A DNA stretch of 64,000 nucleotides from Mycobacterium heckeshornense. GTDB taxonomy: Bacteria; Actinomycetota; Actinomycetes; Mycobacteriales; Mycobacteriaceae. The stretch covers positions 558,001 to 622,000 of the forward strand of contig NZ_AP024237.1 in the NCBI RefSeq assembly GCF_016592155.1, in the 5' to 3' direction. The notes beneath the pieces are model-generated. The model was not told where the DNA came from and did no database searches. It worked only from the letters and a program-made list of their open reading frames with translations. The translations under genes and the position numbers were made by a program. Shown piece by piece: positions 25,866 to 33,497 of this stretch (position 1 is the stretch's first letter; each line of letters starts with the position of its first letter).

Positions 25866-26270
25866 TCAAGTCAATTCGGCCAGAGCAGTCTTGATCTTGG
25901 CCTGCGCCTCGTCGAGTGATTGCGGCGACGGGTGGCGATCGACGTTGGCGAAGCCGAAGTCGCGGAGATGACGGGTGGGAAATACGTGGACATGGAGGTG
26001 CGGCACCTCCAGGCCGGCGATGATCAACCCGGCGCGCTGTGTTTGAAATGCCCGGCACACCGCTTTACCGATGAGCTGCGCCACACCCATGACACGGCTG
26101 AACACCGCGTGGTCGACGTCTTGCCACTGGTCGATCTCGGCGCGGGGTACCACCAGCGTGTGTCCCTGGGTCATCGGCTCGATGGACAGGAACGCGACGA
26201 TCTCGTCGTCTTCGTACACGAACCGGCCCGGCAATTCCCGGTTGATGATCTTGGTGAAGACAGTGGCCAT
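25866..26270 (-). CDS. HIT-family nucleotide-binding protein (Rv0759c-like)
   Basis: A 134-residue histidine-triad protein, probably a hydrolase of nucleoside phosphoramidates or dinucleotides. The N-terminal segment [20 protein letters not shown] and the triad HLHVHVFP with H91, H93 and H95 are canonical. The ATG at 26268-26270 (MATVFTK) is preferred over an ATG four codons upstream. It is convergent with phoR, as in M. tuberculosis, and the next minus-strand unit upstream is the IS-disrupted oxidoreductase. Confidence 0.92.
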   Translation of the reverse strand: MATVFTKIINRELPGRFVYEDDEIVAFLSIEPMTQGHTLVVPRAEIDQWQDVDHAVFSRVMGVAQLIGKAVCRAFQTQRAGLIIAGLEVPHLHVHVFPTRHLRDFGFANVDRHPSPQSLDEAQAKIKTALAELT

Positions 26271-26334
26271 GCGCCCGAGCATGGTGGTCTGCGGTGTGGC
26301 CCGTCAAGCGGACCGGCCGTCGGGCGATCCGCGG

Positions 26335-27300
26335 TCATCGCGAGATGTCGTCGAGCGCCTGGTAGGCCGCGTTGTAGCCGGGCGTGAAGGTGATGCCCGG
26401 TCCCCCATGGCATCCCGCACCGCCGAGATAGAGGCCTTCGATTGGAACGGGCAGGTCGGTAAACCCTTTCGGGCCAGGCCGGTTGGGCCCCATCAGATCC
26501 GGATGCAGCAAGCCGTGGCAGAAGTCCCCGGACGGAGCCGCGAACATGGTCTGCATGTGGTACGGCGCAAAGGTGATGTGGCGTATCAGGATGTCACGGA
26601 AGTTGGGGGCATACCGGGTGATCTTGTCGATCACCCTCTCCGCCATCACCTTCTTGAGCTTGCCGCGCAGCTCGCGGCTGGTTTCAACCGGAAACGCGTA
26701 GGCGAAGGCGCTGGCCGCGTGCTTGCCGGGCGGCGCCATGCCGGGATCGTGTACCGACGGGATCTGCATTCCCATCGACGGATTGTCGGGAACGATGCCG
26801 CGCCTGCAGTCTTCCCATTGGCGTTGCTGTTCTTCGGGTGAACCGAAAATGCCGATCGATGCCTGCATGCCCGGTTCGTTGAGGAATTCGTAGGGTGGGG
26901 CGAACTGCGGCAGCCCGTCGAGTGCGAAGTGGATCTGTACGAATGACGCCCGGTGGTCGCGGCCGCCGACACGGGCGACAAGGTTGGCCGGCAGGTGCTC
27001 GGCGCCGACCAGGTCGATGAGGGTAAGGTCCGGTGCCAGGTTGGACACGACGAGCGGCGCGCTGATTTGCGAGCCGTCGCGCAGGCGCACGCCGGTGACA
27101 CGACCGCTTTCGACGAGAATCTTCTCCACCCTGCTGCGGTAGCGGATTTCGCCTCCGTGTGCGACGAACAGGTCGTGCAGATGCTGGCTGAGTGCGCCGA
27201 TGCCACAGCGCAGTTTCGTCATCATCACCGCGCTGTCGTCGGGCACGGACAGCGCGAAGGCCAGGCAGGTGGCGCTGCCCGGCGTGTAGGGACCGCGATA
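26335..27300 (-). pseudogene. Phytoene-desaturase-like FAD oxidoreductase, 3' fragment (split by IS110)
   Basis: About 320 C-terminal codons of a FAD-dependent amine-oxidase/phytoene-desaturase-like protein. They begin at YRGPYTPGSATCLAFA and contain HLHDLFVAHGGEIRYRSRVEK and the C-terminal FAD contact LYLGGAGCHGGPGITFTPGYN. The open frame extends into the IS110 element and has a chance ATG there, but the host-coded part starts at 27300. Joined with 28816-29415 across one TA dinucleotide, the frame is restored, giving a protein of about 520 residues, normal for the family. No own start or ribosome site is evident, so the fragment is probably not expressed. Confidence 0.85.
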
Positions 27301-27322
27301 GACATCCCAGGGTCGTAAGTTG

Positions 27323-28546
27323 TCAAGCGGCTTGGGTGTCGTGGGTGGTTTGGCGGTGTGCCCAGGCCTTGTGTTCGTTGTAGATGGTGCGGTGTCGTAG
27401 GCAGCCGTGGAGGATGCCGACGAGGCGGTTGCCCAGGGCGCGTAGTGCTTGGTGGTGCAGGTCTCCTGCGGCGCGGCGATGGTCGTAGTAGGAGCGTGCG
27501 CCGGGGCTGGTTGATAGGGCGCAGAACGCCCATTGGTCGATCGCGTCATACAGGCGGCGGTTGCGAACGTGGCGGGCCAGCACGGCGCGTTTCTTGCCTG
27601 AGGCTACGGTCAAGGGTGACGTTCCGGCGTAGTTCTTGCGAGACTTGGCGTCGGTGTAGCGGTTCGGGTCATCCCCGAACTCACCGAGCACCCGGGCGCC
27701 GAGCACAACACCGAGTCCTGGCAGGGAGAGGTAGATGTCGGCGTCCGGGTGTTTCTCAAAATGTGCGGCCAGTTCGGTTTCGAGCTCGGCGATCTGGCAG
27801 TTGAGTTCGACGATGATGCCCACCGCGGCGCGGGTGGTCGCTCCGAAGGCTGCGGTGACCGCGGCGGGGGCGGTGAGCTGTTCGGTGCGCAGCAGGGCTG
27901 CGATCTGTTGGGCGCGGGTGTCGAGGTTACGTTGGCGCCCAGCGGCTTTGAGGGCCGAACGGATTTTTGACAGGCTCAGATGTGCGGCTTCAGCGGGAGT
28001 TGGAGCGCGGCCCAAAATGGCAAGGGCATCACGGTCTGACAGGTCGTCGAATGCCTCCAGTGCCGCCGGGTAATACTCACGCAAAGCGCTGCGCAGCGCG
28101 TTGGTCTGTCGAATACGGGCCCAGATCAGGTTTTGGTGTCCGCGTGCCAATACCTTGACCGCTTCGGCAATGGGGGTGTCACCCGCGACCATGCGGTGAT
28201 TGTGCCGATCGGTGCGCACCAGATCGGCCAGCAGCTTGGCGTCGCCGGCATCAGATTTCGCCCCGGAGACGTGGTGGCGGTCGCGGTAGCGGGCCACTGC
28301 GAGCGGGTTGACCGCATACACCTGGTAGCCGGCCGCGGTCAGCGCCTCGACCCATAAGCCGCGGTCGGTTTCGATGCCGACCACGACGTGGCCGGGTTCT
28401 TCAGCGTGGGTGGCCACCAGCTCGTGAAACCCGCGGATACCGGCCAGTCCTTCGGGCAGTCGCCGCGAGGCCAGCCGAGCGCCGTCGGTGTTCATCAGGT
28501 AAATGTCGTGGTGGTCTTCGGCCCAGTCGTCTCCAATGAAGATCAG
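27323..28546 (-). CDS. IS110-family DEDD transposase/recombinase
   Basis: A recombinase of about 407 residues. The N-terminal RuvC-like DEDD domain shows the first Asp in FIGDDWAEDHHD, Glu in VVVGIETDRG, and the two Asp residues in SGAKSDAGDAKLLADL. The C-terminal Transposase_20 domain contains LSLPGLGVVLGARVLGEFG and KNYAGTSPLTVASGKK, with the serine that makes the covalent DNA link. The start is uncertain: AGGAGG at 28555-28560 is followed by no ATG, GTG or TTG in frame. CTG at 28544-28546 has the best spacing, ATT at 28550-28552 is closer. The first in-frame ATG would remove the first catalytic Asp. It cuts the phytoene-desaturase-like gene. Confidence 0.9.
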   Translation of the reverse strand: MIFIGDDWAEDHHDIYLMNTDGARLASRRLPEGLAGIRGFHELVATHAEEPGHVVVGIETDRGLWVEALTAAGYQVYAVNPLAVARYRDRHHVSGAKSDAGDAKLLADLVRTDRHNHRMVAGDTPIAEAVKVLARGHQNLIWARIRQTNALRSALREYYPAALEAFDDLSDRDALAILGRAPTPAEAAHLSLSKIRSALKAAGRQRNLDTRAQQIAALLRTEQLTAPAAVTAAFGATTRAAVGIIVELNCQIAELETELAAHFEKHPDADIYLSLPGLGVVLGARVLGEFGDDPNRYTDAKSRKNYAGTSPLTVASGKKRAVLARHVRNRRLYDAIDQWAFCALSTSPGARSYYDHRRAAGDLHHQALRALGNRLVGILHGCLRHRTIYNEHKAWAHRQTTHDTQAA

Positions 28547-28560
28547 TGAAATCGCCTCCT

Positions 28561-28815
28561 TTGTCCGAAGTCTTGCTGTTTCCCATTGAGCCCAAGGGAC
28601 ACCCGGCGGCGACCTAATGGATTCAGTGCTCGAACGGCACGACACCCCATCAGCGCTACAGGCGACCCTCACCAACCGGCAGGGGCACGATCTATCGCTA
28701 GGAATCGACGAACACACTCCCGGGTGAGCCAGTGCTCACCTACCGGCGGCTCGGTGACCAGCCTCCCCGATCCAGGCCATTACCTAGTCAACGGCGCGCT
28801 GATCGGTTCCCATTA
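28561..28815 (-). ncRNA. Candidate bridge RNA (seekRNA) region of the IS110 element
   Basis: Non-coding left end of the element, read in recombinase sense. Segments in expected order: GCGATA (complement of 28693-28698), antisense to the right target half TATCGC; TGGGGTGTC (28641-28649), 8 of 9 identical to the left donor end TGGGATGTC, the single difference allowing a G-T wobble; CCATTA (28615-28620), antisense to the right donor end TAATGG. Both right guides include the TA core. A strong hairpin (GGTGAGC/GCTCACC, 28723-28740) also lies in the region. The left target guide is not clear. RNA ends are not known. Assignment follows the IS621 bridge-RNA model as I recall it. Confidence 0.6.
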
Positions 28816-29415
28816 GGTGGAGTTGATCGCCAGGAAAGCGAGCATCCCCCGCAGCACCGCGTGTTTATCCCTGTCCGGCAGGTAGCGGTCGATGGCGTCC
28901 ATCGCCGAGCCGAACAGCACTTCGTGGATCGCCCTGCGCTCGGATTCATCTGCGGCGCAGGCATACATCTCGTCTAGGGTCTTGGGCGGCGTCTGCACTT
29001 CGAAGCGCCCCAACGCTTTTGCGGGACCTCGGCTCCACGCGATCATCTCCGCCATGCCCGTGACAGCGTCGGCGCCGAGCTTTTCGGCGAGGTGGGTCAT
29101 CAGCTTCACCGGATCGCGGTAGAAAATCATCGGTTCTTCGCCGTTGTCGCCGAGGTTGACCGACTGCACGTCGGCGTCAACGGTGGGCAGGGTGTCCAGC
29201 CCAAGGTCCTTGGTGATCTGCGGCGCAGTCGGAAACTGCACCGAACCGGCAATCTCGTAGCGAAACCCATCGATCAGCTCGACGGTGGCGGCCATGCCAC
29301 CGGCGTAGGAGTTGGCCTCCAGGCACACGGTGCACAGGCCGGCGCGCTGCAAAATTGCCGCCGCGGTCAAGCCGTTGTGTCCGGCACCGACGACGATCGC
29401 GTCATAGTCACTCAT
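28816..29415 (-). pseudogene. Phytoene-desaturase-like FAD oxidoreductase, 5' fragment (split by IS110)
   Basis: The 5' half, about 200 codons, begins MSDYDAIVVGAGHNGLTAAA, the FAD dinucleotide motif, followed by VCLEANSYAGGMAATVEL, and runs intact to MLAFLAINST. There the IS110 insertion places an immediate TAA (28813-28815). The rest of the gene continues at 27300. The family covers carotenoid desaturases and related all-trans-retinol saturase-like enzymes; the native substrate is unknown. It is divergent from a TetR gene, and an 18-bp palindrome lies between the two, so the intact gene was probably under that repressor's control. Confidence 0.88.
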
Positions 29416-29453
29416 CGGTCAGCCCTCGTCGCAGGGATCGGTCACCGCAAGAA

Positions 29454-29471
29454 TATGTCAGTCCTGACATA
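29454..29471. promoter_or_regulatory. Perfect 18-bp palindrome, probable TetR operator
   Basis: TATGTCAG-TC-CTGACATA: 8-bp perfect inverted arms with a 2-bp centre, 38 bp upstream of the oxidoreductase ATG and 54 bp upstream of the tetR ATG. A further GATGTCA half-site follows at about 29479. Position between divergent genes and form are typical of a TetR operator acting on both. Confidence 0.7.
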
Positions 29472-29525
29472 ATTGAAAGATGTCATTACCGACAGGCGCG
29501 AATACCCCGTACGATCGAGACAACT

Positions 29526-30125
29526 ATGGCAGCGACCGCCAATCTTCATGAGCTACGCCGCAGAACGACGCGGGAGGCGTTGCGGCGAGCGGCGCTGAAG
29601 AGATTTGCCAGTAAAGGCTTTGCCAACGTGACGGTGGCCGAGCTGGCCGAGGAGGCCGGCGTCACCGAGCGCACCTTCTTCCGGCACTTCCCGACCAAGG
29701 AAGCCGTGCTGTTCCAGGACTACGAGACCCAGCTGGAGTGGTTGGCCGAAGCGCTGGCGCGACGGCCCACCTCGGAGTCGCTGTTCGACGCGGTATTGGC
29801 CGGTGTGGTCAGCTTCCCGCACGACGTCGAGGTAGTCCGCCAGGCCGCGATTGCCCGCGCGGAGTTGATCAGCGCTGAGCGCATCGCCAGCCATCTTCGG
29901 GTCGTGCAGTCCTCGTTTGCCGCGGTGCTGACCGACTTCATCAGGAAGCGCTACTCACACGTGCCCGACGTCGATCTGGTCTCGGAGGTGGCCGGGGCTG
30001 CGCTGGCGGCTGCACTCGTTGCGGCGGTGGAGTATTGGGGACGGCAAGGCTGCACCGGTGATCTGGGTGAGATCGTCACGACCAGTGTGAATGTGGTTCG
30101 CTCCGGCCTGGCGCCGCTGGCGTGA
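29526..30125 (+). CDS. TetR-family transcriptional regulator
   Basis: A 199-residue TetR protein. The DNA-binding domain (about residues 8-60) reads RRRTTREALRRAALKRFASKG, FANVTVAELAEEAGVTERTFF and RHFPTKEAVLF, the typical helix-turn-helix. The C-terminal ligand domain is helical and unassigned. The ATG at 29526 is the best start; upstream codons in the frame overlap the operator region. It is divergent from the IS-disrupted oxidoreductase and convergent (3-bp gap) with an SDR. With its probable target gene destroyed, it may retain only autoregulation. Confidence 0.88.
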   Translation: MAATANLHELRRRTTREALRRAALKRFASKGFANVTVAELAEEAGVTERTFFRHFPTKEAVLFQDYETQLEWLAEALARRPTSESLFDAVLAGVVSFPHDVEVVRQAAIARAELISAERIASHLRVVQSSFAAVLTDFIRKRYSHVPDVDLVSEVAGAALAAALVAAVEYWGRQGCTGDLGEIVTTSVNVVRSGLAPLA

Positions 30126-30128
30126 CGC

Positions 30129-31001
30129 TCACACCCGCCGCATCAACTCGCTCAGCTCGATCACCGACCACGGCGGTGAATCGTGGTGGTCGCGATAGCC
30201 GATGAGGGCGGGACTGGGCCGCGGGAATCGTCCGACGAATCCGCCTGCGGCAACAAAGATTTCGCCGGTTACGTTTTCGGCGAGATGGCTCGCCAGATAG
30301 GCGTACATCGGCGCTACGTACTCCGGTGGCGCGGCATCCAGTGACGCTTGCACGCTGGCGTCGTCGAGCAACCCGCGCCGGTTCAGATCGGCGATGTGGG
30401 CCTCATAATCCGGTCCGCTGGACAACCGGGTTTTCGCGCCGGGGCACACCACATTGGCGCGGACTCGATGCTGTTTGAGTTCGGCGGCGATGGCGAGCGT
30501 AAGGCTGGTGACCGCACCTTTGCCGGCCGGGTAGCCGGTGCCGCCGTAATCCCCCAAAAACGCGACCGATCCGGTGTTGACGATGCTGCCTCCGCCCTGC
30601 TCGACCATTCTCGGCGCGGCCGCGCGACAGGTCGCGACCACGGTACCCAGGTGCGAATCGATCAGTTCGCGAAACTGCTCCGGGCTGATGTCGAGAATCG
30701 ACGAACCTGCCGGCTCGGCGATTCCGGCGCAGTTCACCAGGATGTGAATGCCGCCGAATTCGCCGATGCATCTGCGAATCAACGATTCTGCGATCGCGGG
30801 GTCAGCGGGTGAACCCGGATGGGAGACTGCCGCACACCCGCCCGCCGTGATGGCGGCGGTGGTCTGCTCGGCGGCATGTCGATCGCGGCCGTTCACCACG
30901 ACACCCGCACCGTGGCGCGCCAACTCGCCGGCGACGGCCGCCCCGATGCCCCGGGAGCCACCGACGACGACGGCTCCGCGGCCTGCCAGCAGGGGGGTCA
31001 C
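30129..31001 (-). CDS. SDR family oxidoreductase
   Basis: A 290-residue SDR: VVVGGSRGIGAAVAGEL (NAD(P) site, about residues 11-27), VNCAGIAEPAG, Ser in VNTGSVAFLGDYGG, then the active-site YPAGKGA (Tyr-x3-Lys) and a C-terminal extension (GGFVGRFPRPSPALIGYRDH) longer than usual. This extension resembles hydroxyacyl-CoA dehydrogenase-type SDRs of steroid-catabolising actinobacteria, an inference. The start overlaps the stop of the KSI-like gene (30998-31001), so it is the last gene of the long minus-strand cluster. It has no equivalent after Rv0760c in M. tuberculosis as I recall that locus. Confidence 0.85.
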   Translation of the reverse strand: MTPLLAGRGAVVVGGSRGIGAAVAGELARHGAGVVVNGRDRHAAEQTTAAITAGGCAAVSHPGSPADPAIAESLIRRCIGEFGGIHILVNCAGIAEPAGSSILDISPEQFRELIDSHLGTVVATCRAAAPRMVEQGGGSIVNTGSVAFLGDYGGTGYPAGKGAVTSLTLAIAAELKQHRVRANVVCPGAKTRLSSGPDYEAHIADLNRRGLLDDASVQASLDAAPPEYVAPMYAYLASHLAENVTGEIFVAAGGFVGRFPRPSPALIGYRDHHDSPPWSVIELSELMRRV

Positions 31002-31423
31002 TCTTGTCTGCCGAATGTCATCGCATCGAGGTTCCAGTAGCCGCGCATGTTGGTGATCAGCCCTGCGTCGTTAACACGGTAGGTGAACACGCCGCGCACC
31101 GTGCTGGTGACGCCGTTGTCGAACTTGCTGCGCAGCACCAGGATATGCGCGATCTCGTTGGGCGAGCTGGACGGGAATGTCTCCTCACAGGTGATGGTGA
31201 GCTGGTTGGCGGCGATGTTTGCGTCGTAAAACGCCGCGACGCCGTCTTTGCCACGCACCCCGGTGCCGCCCGGGTTGGTGGGCGCGTCGCCGATCGGGTC
31301 TTCGATGACGACGTCGTCGGCCATCAGGGCCAGCCAGCCCTCCCGGTCGTGGGCCTGCACACACCGCCACGACGACTGCGACGCGCGGAGCGCTGGTGAC
31401 TGTTGAATCGTTTCCTGCGACAC
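30998..31423 (-). CDS. Ketosteroid-isomerase-like NTF2-fold protein (Rv0760c-like)
   Basis: A 141-residue SnoaL/KSI-fold protein, very close to what I recall of Rv0760c: SQSSWRCVQAHDREGWLALM, then ADDVVIEDPIGD, and the C-terminal VFTYRVNDAGLITNMRGYWN are nearly the same. The M. tuberculosis protein binds steroids but its isomerase activity is unclear. It overlaps the downstream SDR by 4 bp and lies 19 bp after the OYE-type reductase, in the minus-strand operon led by adhB. Confidence 0.92.
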   Translation of the reverse strand: MSQETIQQSPALRASQSSWRCVQAHDREGWLALMADDVVIEDPIGDAPTNPGGTGVRGKDGVAAFYDANIAANQLTITCEETFPSSSPNEIAHILVLRSKFDNGVTSTVRGVFTYRVNDAGLITNMRGYWNLDAMTFGRQE

Positions 31424-31442
31424 GGTTTCTCACTTCCTCTCA

Positions 31443-33497
31443 TTAGATGGCACACGCGACGCGGGCGCCGTCCTCGGTGGCTTTGCGGATCAAGCCAACA
31501 CCGTTACAGTCCCCGGCGGCATACACCTGGGCATCGGGCATGCCGGCCGCCAGCGTGTCGAACAGCGCTGTGTCGGGTTCGGGTGTTCCGGCGATGACAA
31601 CACTGTCGGCGAGCAGTTGGCGGGTTGCGCCGCCGGCGGGCGTGAACAGCACACCCTCTGCGGTGATCCGTTCGACGCCGGCCTGCACATGAACGGTGAC
31701 GCCGAGCCGGTCCAGCCGATCCATATGCTCGGCCTTACGCTTGTTGCCCACCTCCGGTGCAAGGTCCTTGCCGGACTCCAGGATCGACACGAACCGGCCA
31801 CGGCTGGCCAGGAACTCGGCAAGCTCAACTGCGACCAGGTCACCTCCGATGATGGCGACGCGCCGGCCCAGCGGCATCCATGCGCGGGTGGCCAACCGCA
31901 CCGCGGCGGGTTTGACGAGCCGCTGGCGCCAGCCCGACAGCAGCCCGGCACCAAGCCGTTGCCAAGCCGGAGCTGCCGGATCGGCATGTCCGCCGAGCAA
32001 CTCTCGCAACCCCGGGCCGGTGCGAACATGGGGAAGTTCGGCGCCGGCGATGGCGGGGATGGCGATGCGGGCTCCGGTGGCGACCACTACGACGTCGGGA
32101 TCCAGGGCAACGACATCCTCAGCCGAAACAGCTTGGCCCAGATTCACTTCCACGGCACTCCGATTGATCTCAGCGCACAGGTAACGCAGGAACGGTTCGT
32201 TCTCCCGATGCAGAACCGACGCCCAGCGCAACGCGCCGCCCAGTTGGGTATTGCGTTCGAACAGCCGGACGTGATGCCCGCGTTCGGCGGCCACCCGAGC
32301 GGCTTCCAGGCCGGCCGGGCCGCCGCCGATCACCAGGACCTGCTTCGGATGCGTGGTGCGACCTGCGGCCAGCTCGCTTTCCTTGCCGGTGCGCGGATTG
32401 ACCGCGCAGTCGACGGCGAAGCGCAGTTCCATGGCGTCGATGCAGTTTTCACACGAGATGCATTTGCGCACCCGGTGCGCCTGCCCGGAAAGCAGTTTGC
32501 GCGGCAGGTCAGGGTCGGCCAAAAGCGGTCGGCCCATGGCGATGAAGTCGGCGCGGCCGTCGGCCAGGATTTGTTCGGCAAGTTCCGGATCGTGGATGCG
32601 CCCGACGGCGATTACCGGCACGTCGACCACTTCCTTGACCGCAGCCGCGGCACCGACGTTGAGCGCGTCGCCGTCGTCGGCGCCGTTGACCATCCGGGTG
32701 ACCAGCCGATCGATCACCCCGCCGCTCACATGAAAAGCGTCCACTCCGGCGGCCACCAGATCCGTTGCCACCTGTGCGGTTTCGTATATGGGACGGCCTC
32801 CGGCAACCCGCTCATAGCCGGAAATCCGTAAGGTGATAGGCAGCGCGTCACCGATCTCCGAGCGGATCGCGGCCAGCACATCGAGCACGATGCGGATTCG
32901 GCCCCGCACCGAGTTGCCCCGGTATTCGTCGGTGCGCCGGTTGCGCTGCGGGGCAAGGAAAGATCCCAGCAACATGTAACCATGGGCGGCGTGCAGCTCG
33001 ATGCCGTCGTATCCGGCCTCGGCGGCGCGGCGCACCGCCGCCTTGAACAAGTCGAACACCTCGATGAGTTGATCTTTGGTGATCTCCGCCGACGGGCGCC
33101 CGGTGAGATACGACGGAATCACCGAGGGGCCCAGCGATGTCACGCCGTGGATCTCTGGTCCCAGGCTATCGGGTCCGGCGTGCACGATCTGCGGCTGGAT
33201 CTTGGCGCCGTGCTCGTGCACCACCTCCACCAGCGCCCGATGCGCGTCGACAGCCGCGTCAGTGCCCAGGTGCAGACTTCCGGGCGTCTCGAGATGGTGA
33301 GGGTCGATTCCGGTGGCGCCCAGGGTGATCAGGCCCACCCCGCCCTTGGCGCGGGCAGCGAAATAGTCGCGGGTGCGCGCCGACGGAAGCCCATCCGGTG
33401 TGCCGTACATGGTTTCCATCGGCGACATCACCAACCGGTTGCGCACCGACATGGCGCCGATCCGGCCGGGCTGCAGCAGATGAGGAAACGCGTTCAC
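31443..33497 (-). CDS. Old-Yellow-Enzyme-type FMN/FAD/4Fe-4S reductase (2,4-dienoyl-CoA reductase-like)
   Basis: A 684-residue three-part flavoprotein. The N-terminal TIM barrel (about 1-335) is an OYE/FMN domain (LLQPGRIGAMSVRNRLVMSP; GYDGIELHAAHGYML; FIAMGRPLLADPDL). A cysteine cluster CISCENCIDA plus C in AVDCAVNP around residues 340-365 binds 4Fe-4S. The C-terminal part carries FAD and NAD(P) folds (VLVIGGGPAGLEAARVAAERG; VAIIGGDLVAVELAEFLASRG). Such enzymes reduce 2,4-dienoyl-CoA, enones or bile-acid intermediates. The ATG overlaps the stop of the DapB-like gene (ATGA). It does not occur between Rv0760c and Rv0761c in M. tuberculosis as I recall it. Confidence 0.9.
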   Translation of the reverse strand: MNAFPHLLQPGRIGAMSVRNRLVMSPMETMYGTPDGLPSARTRDYFAARAKGGVGLITLGATGIDPHHLETPGSLHLGTDAAVDAHRALVEVVHEHGAKIQPQIVHAGPDSLGPEIHGVTSLGPSVIPSYLTGRPSAEITKDQLIEVFDLFKAAVRRAAEAGYDGIELHAAHGYMLLGSFLAPQRNRRTDEYRGNSVRGRIRIVLDVLAAIRSEIGDALPITLRISGYERVAGGRPIYETAQVATDLVAAGVDAFHVSGGVIDRLVTRMVNGADDGDALNVGAAAAVKEVVDVPVIAVGRIHDPELAEQILADGRADFIAMGRPLLADPDLPRKLLSGQAHRVRKCISCENCIDAMELRFAVDCAVNPRTGKESELAAGRTTHPKQVLVIGGGPAGLEAARVAAERGHHVRLFERNTQLGGALRWASVLHRENEPFLRYLCAEINRSAVEVNLGQAVSAEDVVALDPDVVVVATGARIAIPAIAGAELPHVRTGPGLRELLGGHADPAAPAWQRLGAGLLSGWRQRLVKPAAVRLATRAWMPLGRRVAIIGGDLVAVELAEFLASRGRFVSILESGKDLAPEVGNKRKAEHMDRLDRLGVTVHVQAGVERITAEGVLFTPAGGATRQLLADSVVIAGTPEPDTALFDTLAAGMPDAQVYAAGDCNGVGLIRKATEDGARVACAI

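Larger units (their letters stand above)
27301..28815 (-). mobile_element. IS110-family insertion sequence, about 1515 bp
   Basis: An IS110-group element: one DEDD recombinase gene, a long non-coding left end of about 260 bp upstream of it and only 22 bp downstream, no terminal inverted repeats. The boundaries come from the restored host gene: the host reads CCACC-TA-TCGCGG on the coding strand, and the element lies between two TA copies (27299-27300 and 28814-28815). The shared TA is best read as the recombination core dinucleotide. The recombinase frame is open throughout. The left end carries a candidate bridge RNA (separate entry). Confidence 0.9.

Noticed and set aside
28723..28746. TAGGTG in the IS110 left end as the missing left target guide (it is antisense to the target CACCTA)
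   Set aside because: It lies in a strong hairpin stem (GGTGAGC/GCTCACC) and has the wrong polarity compared with the left donor guide; a six-base match is weak on its own.
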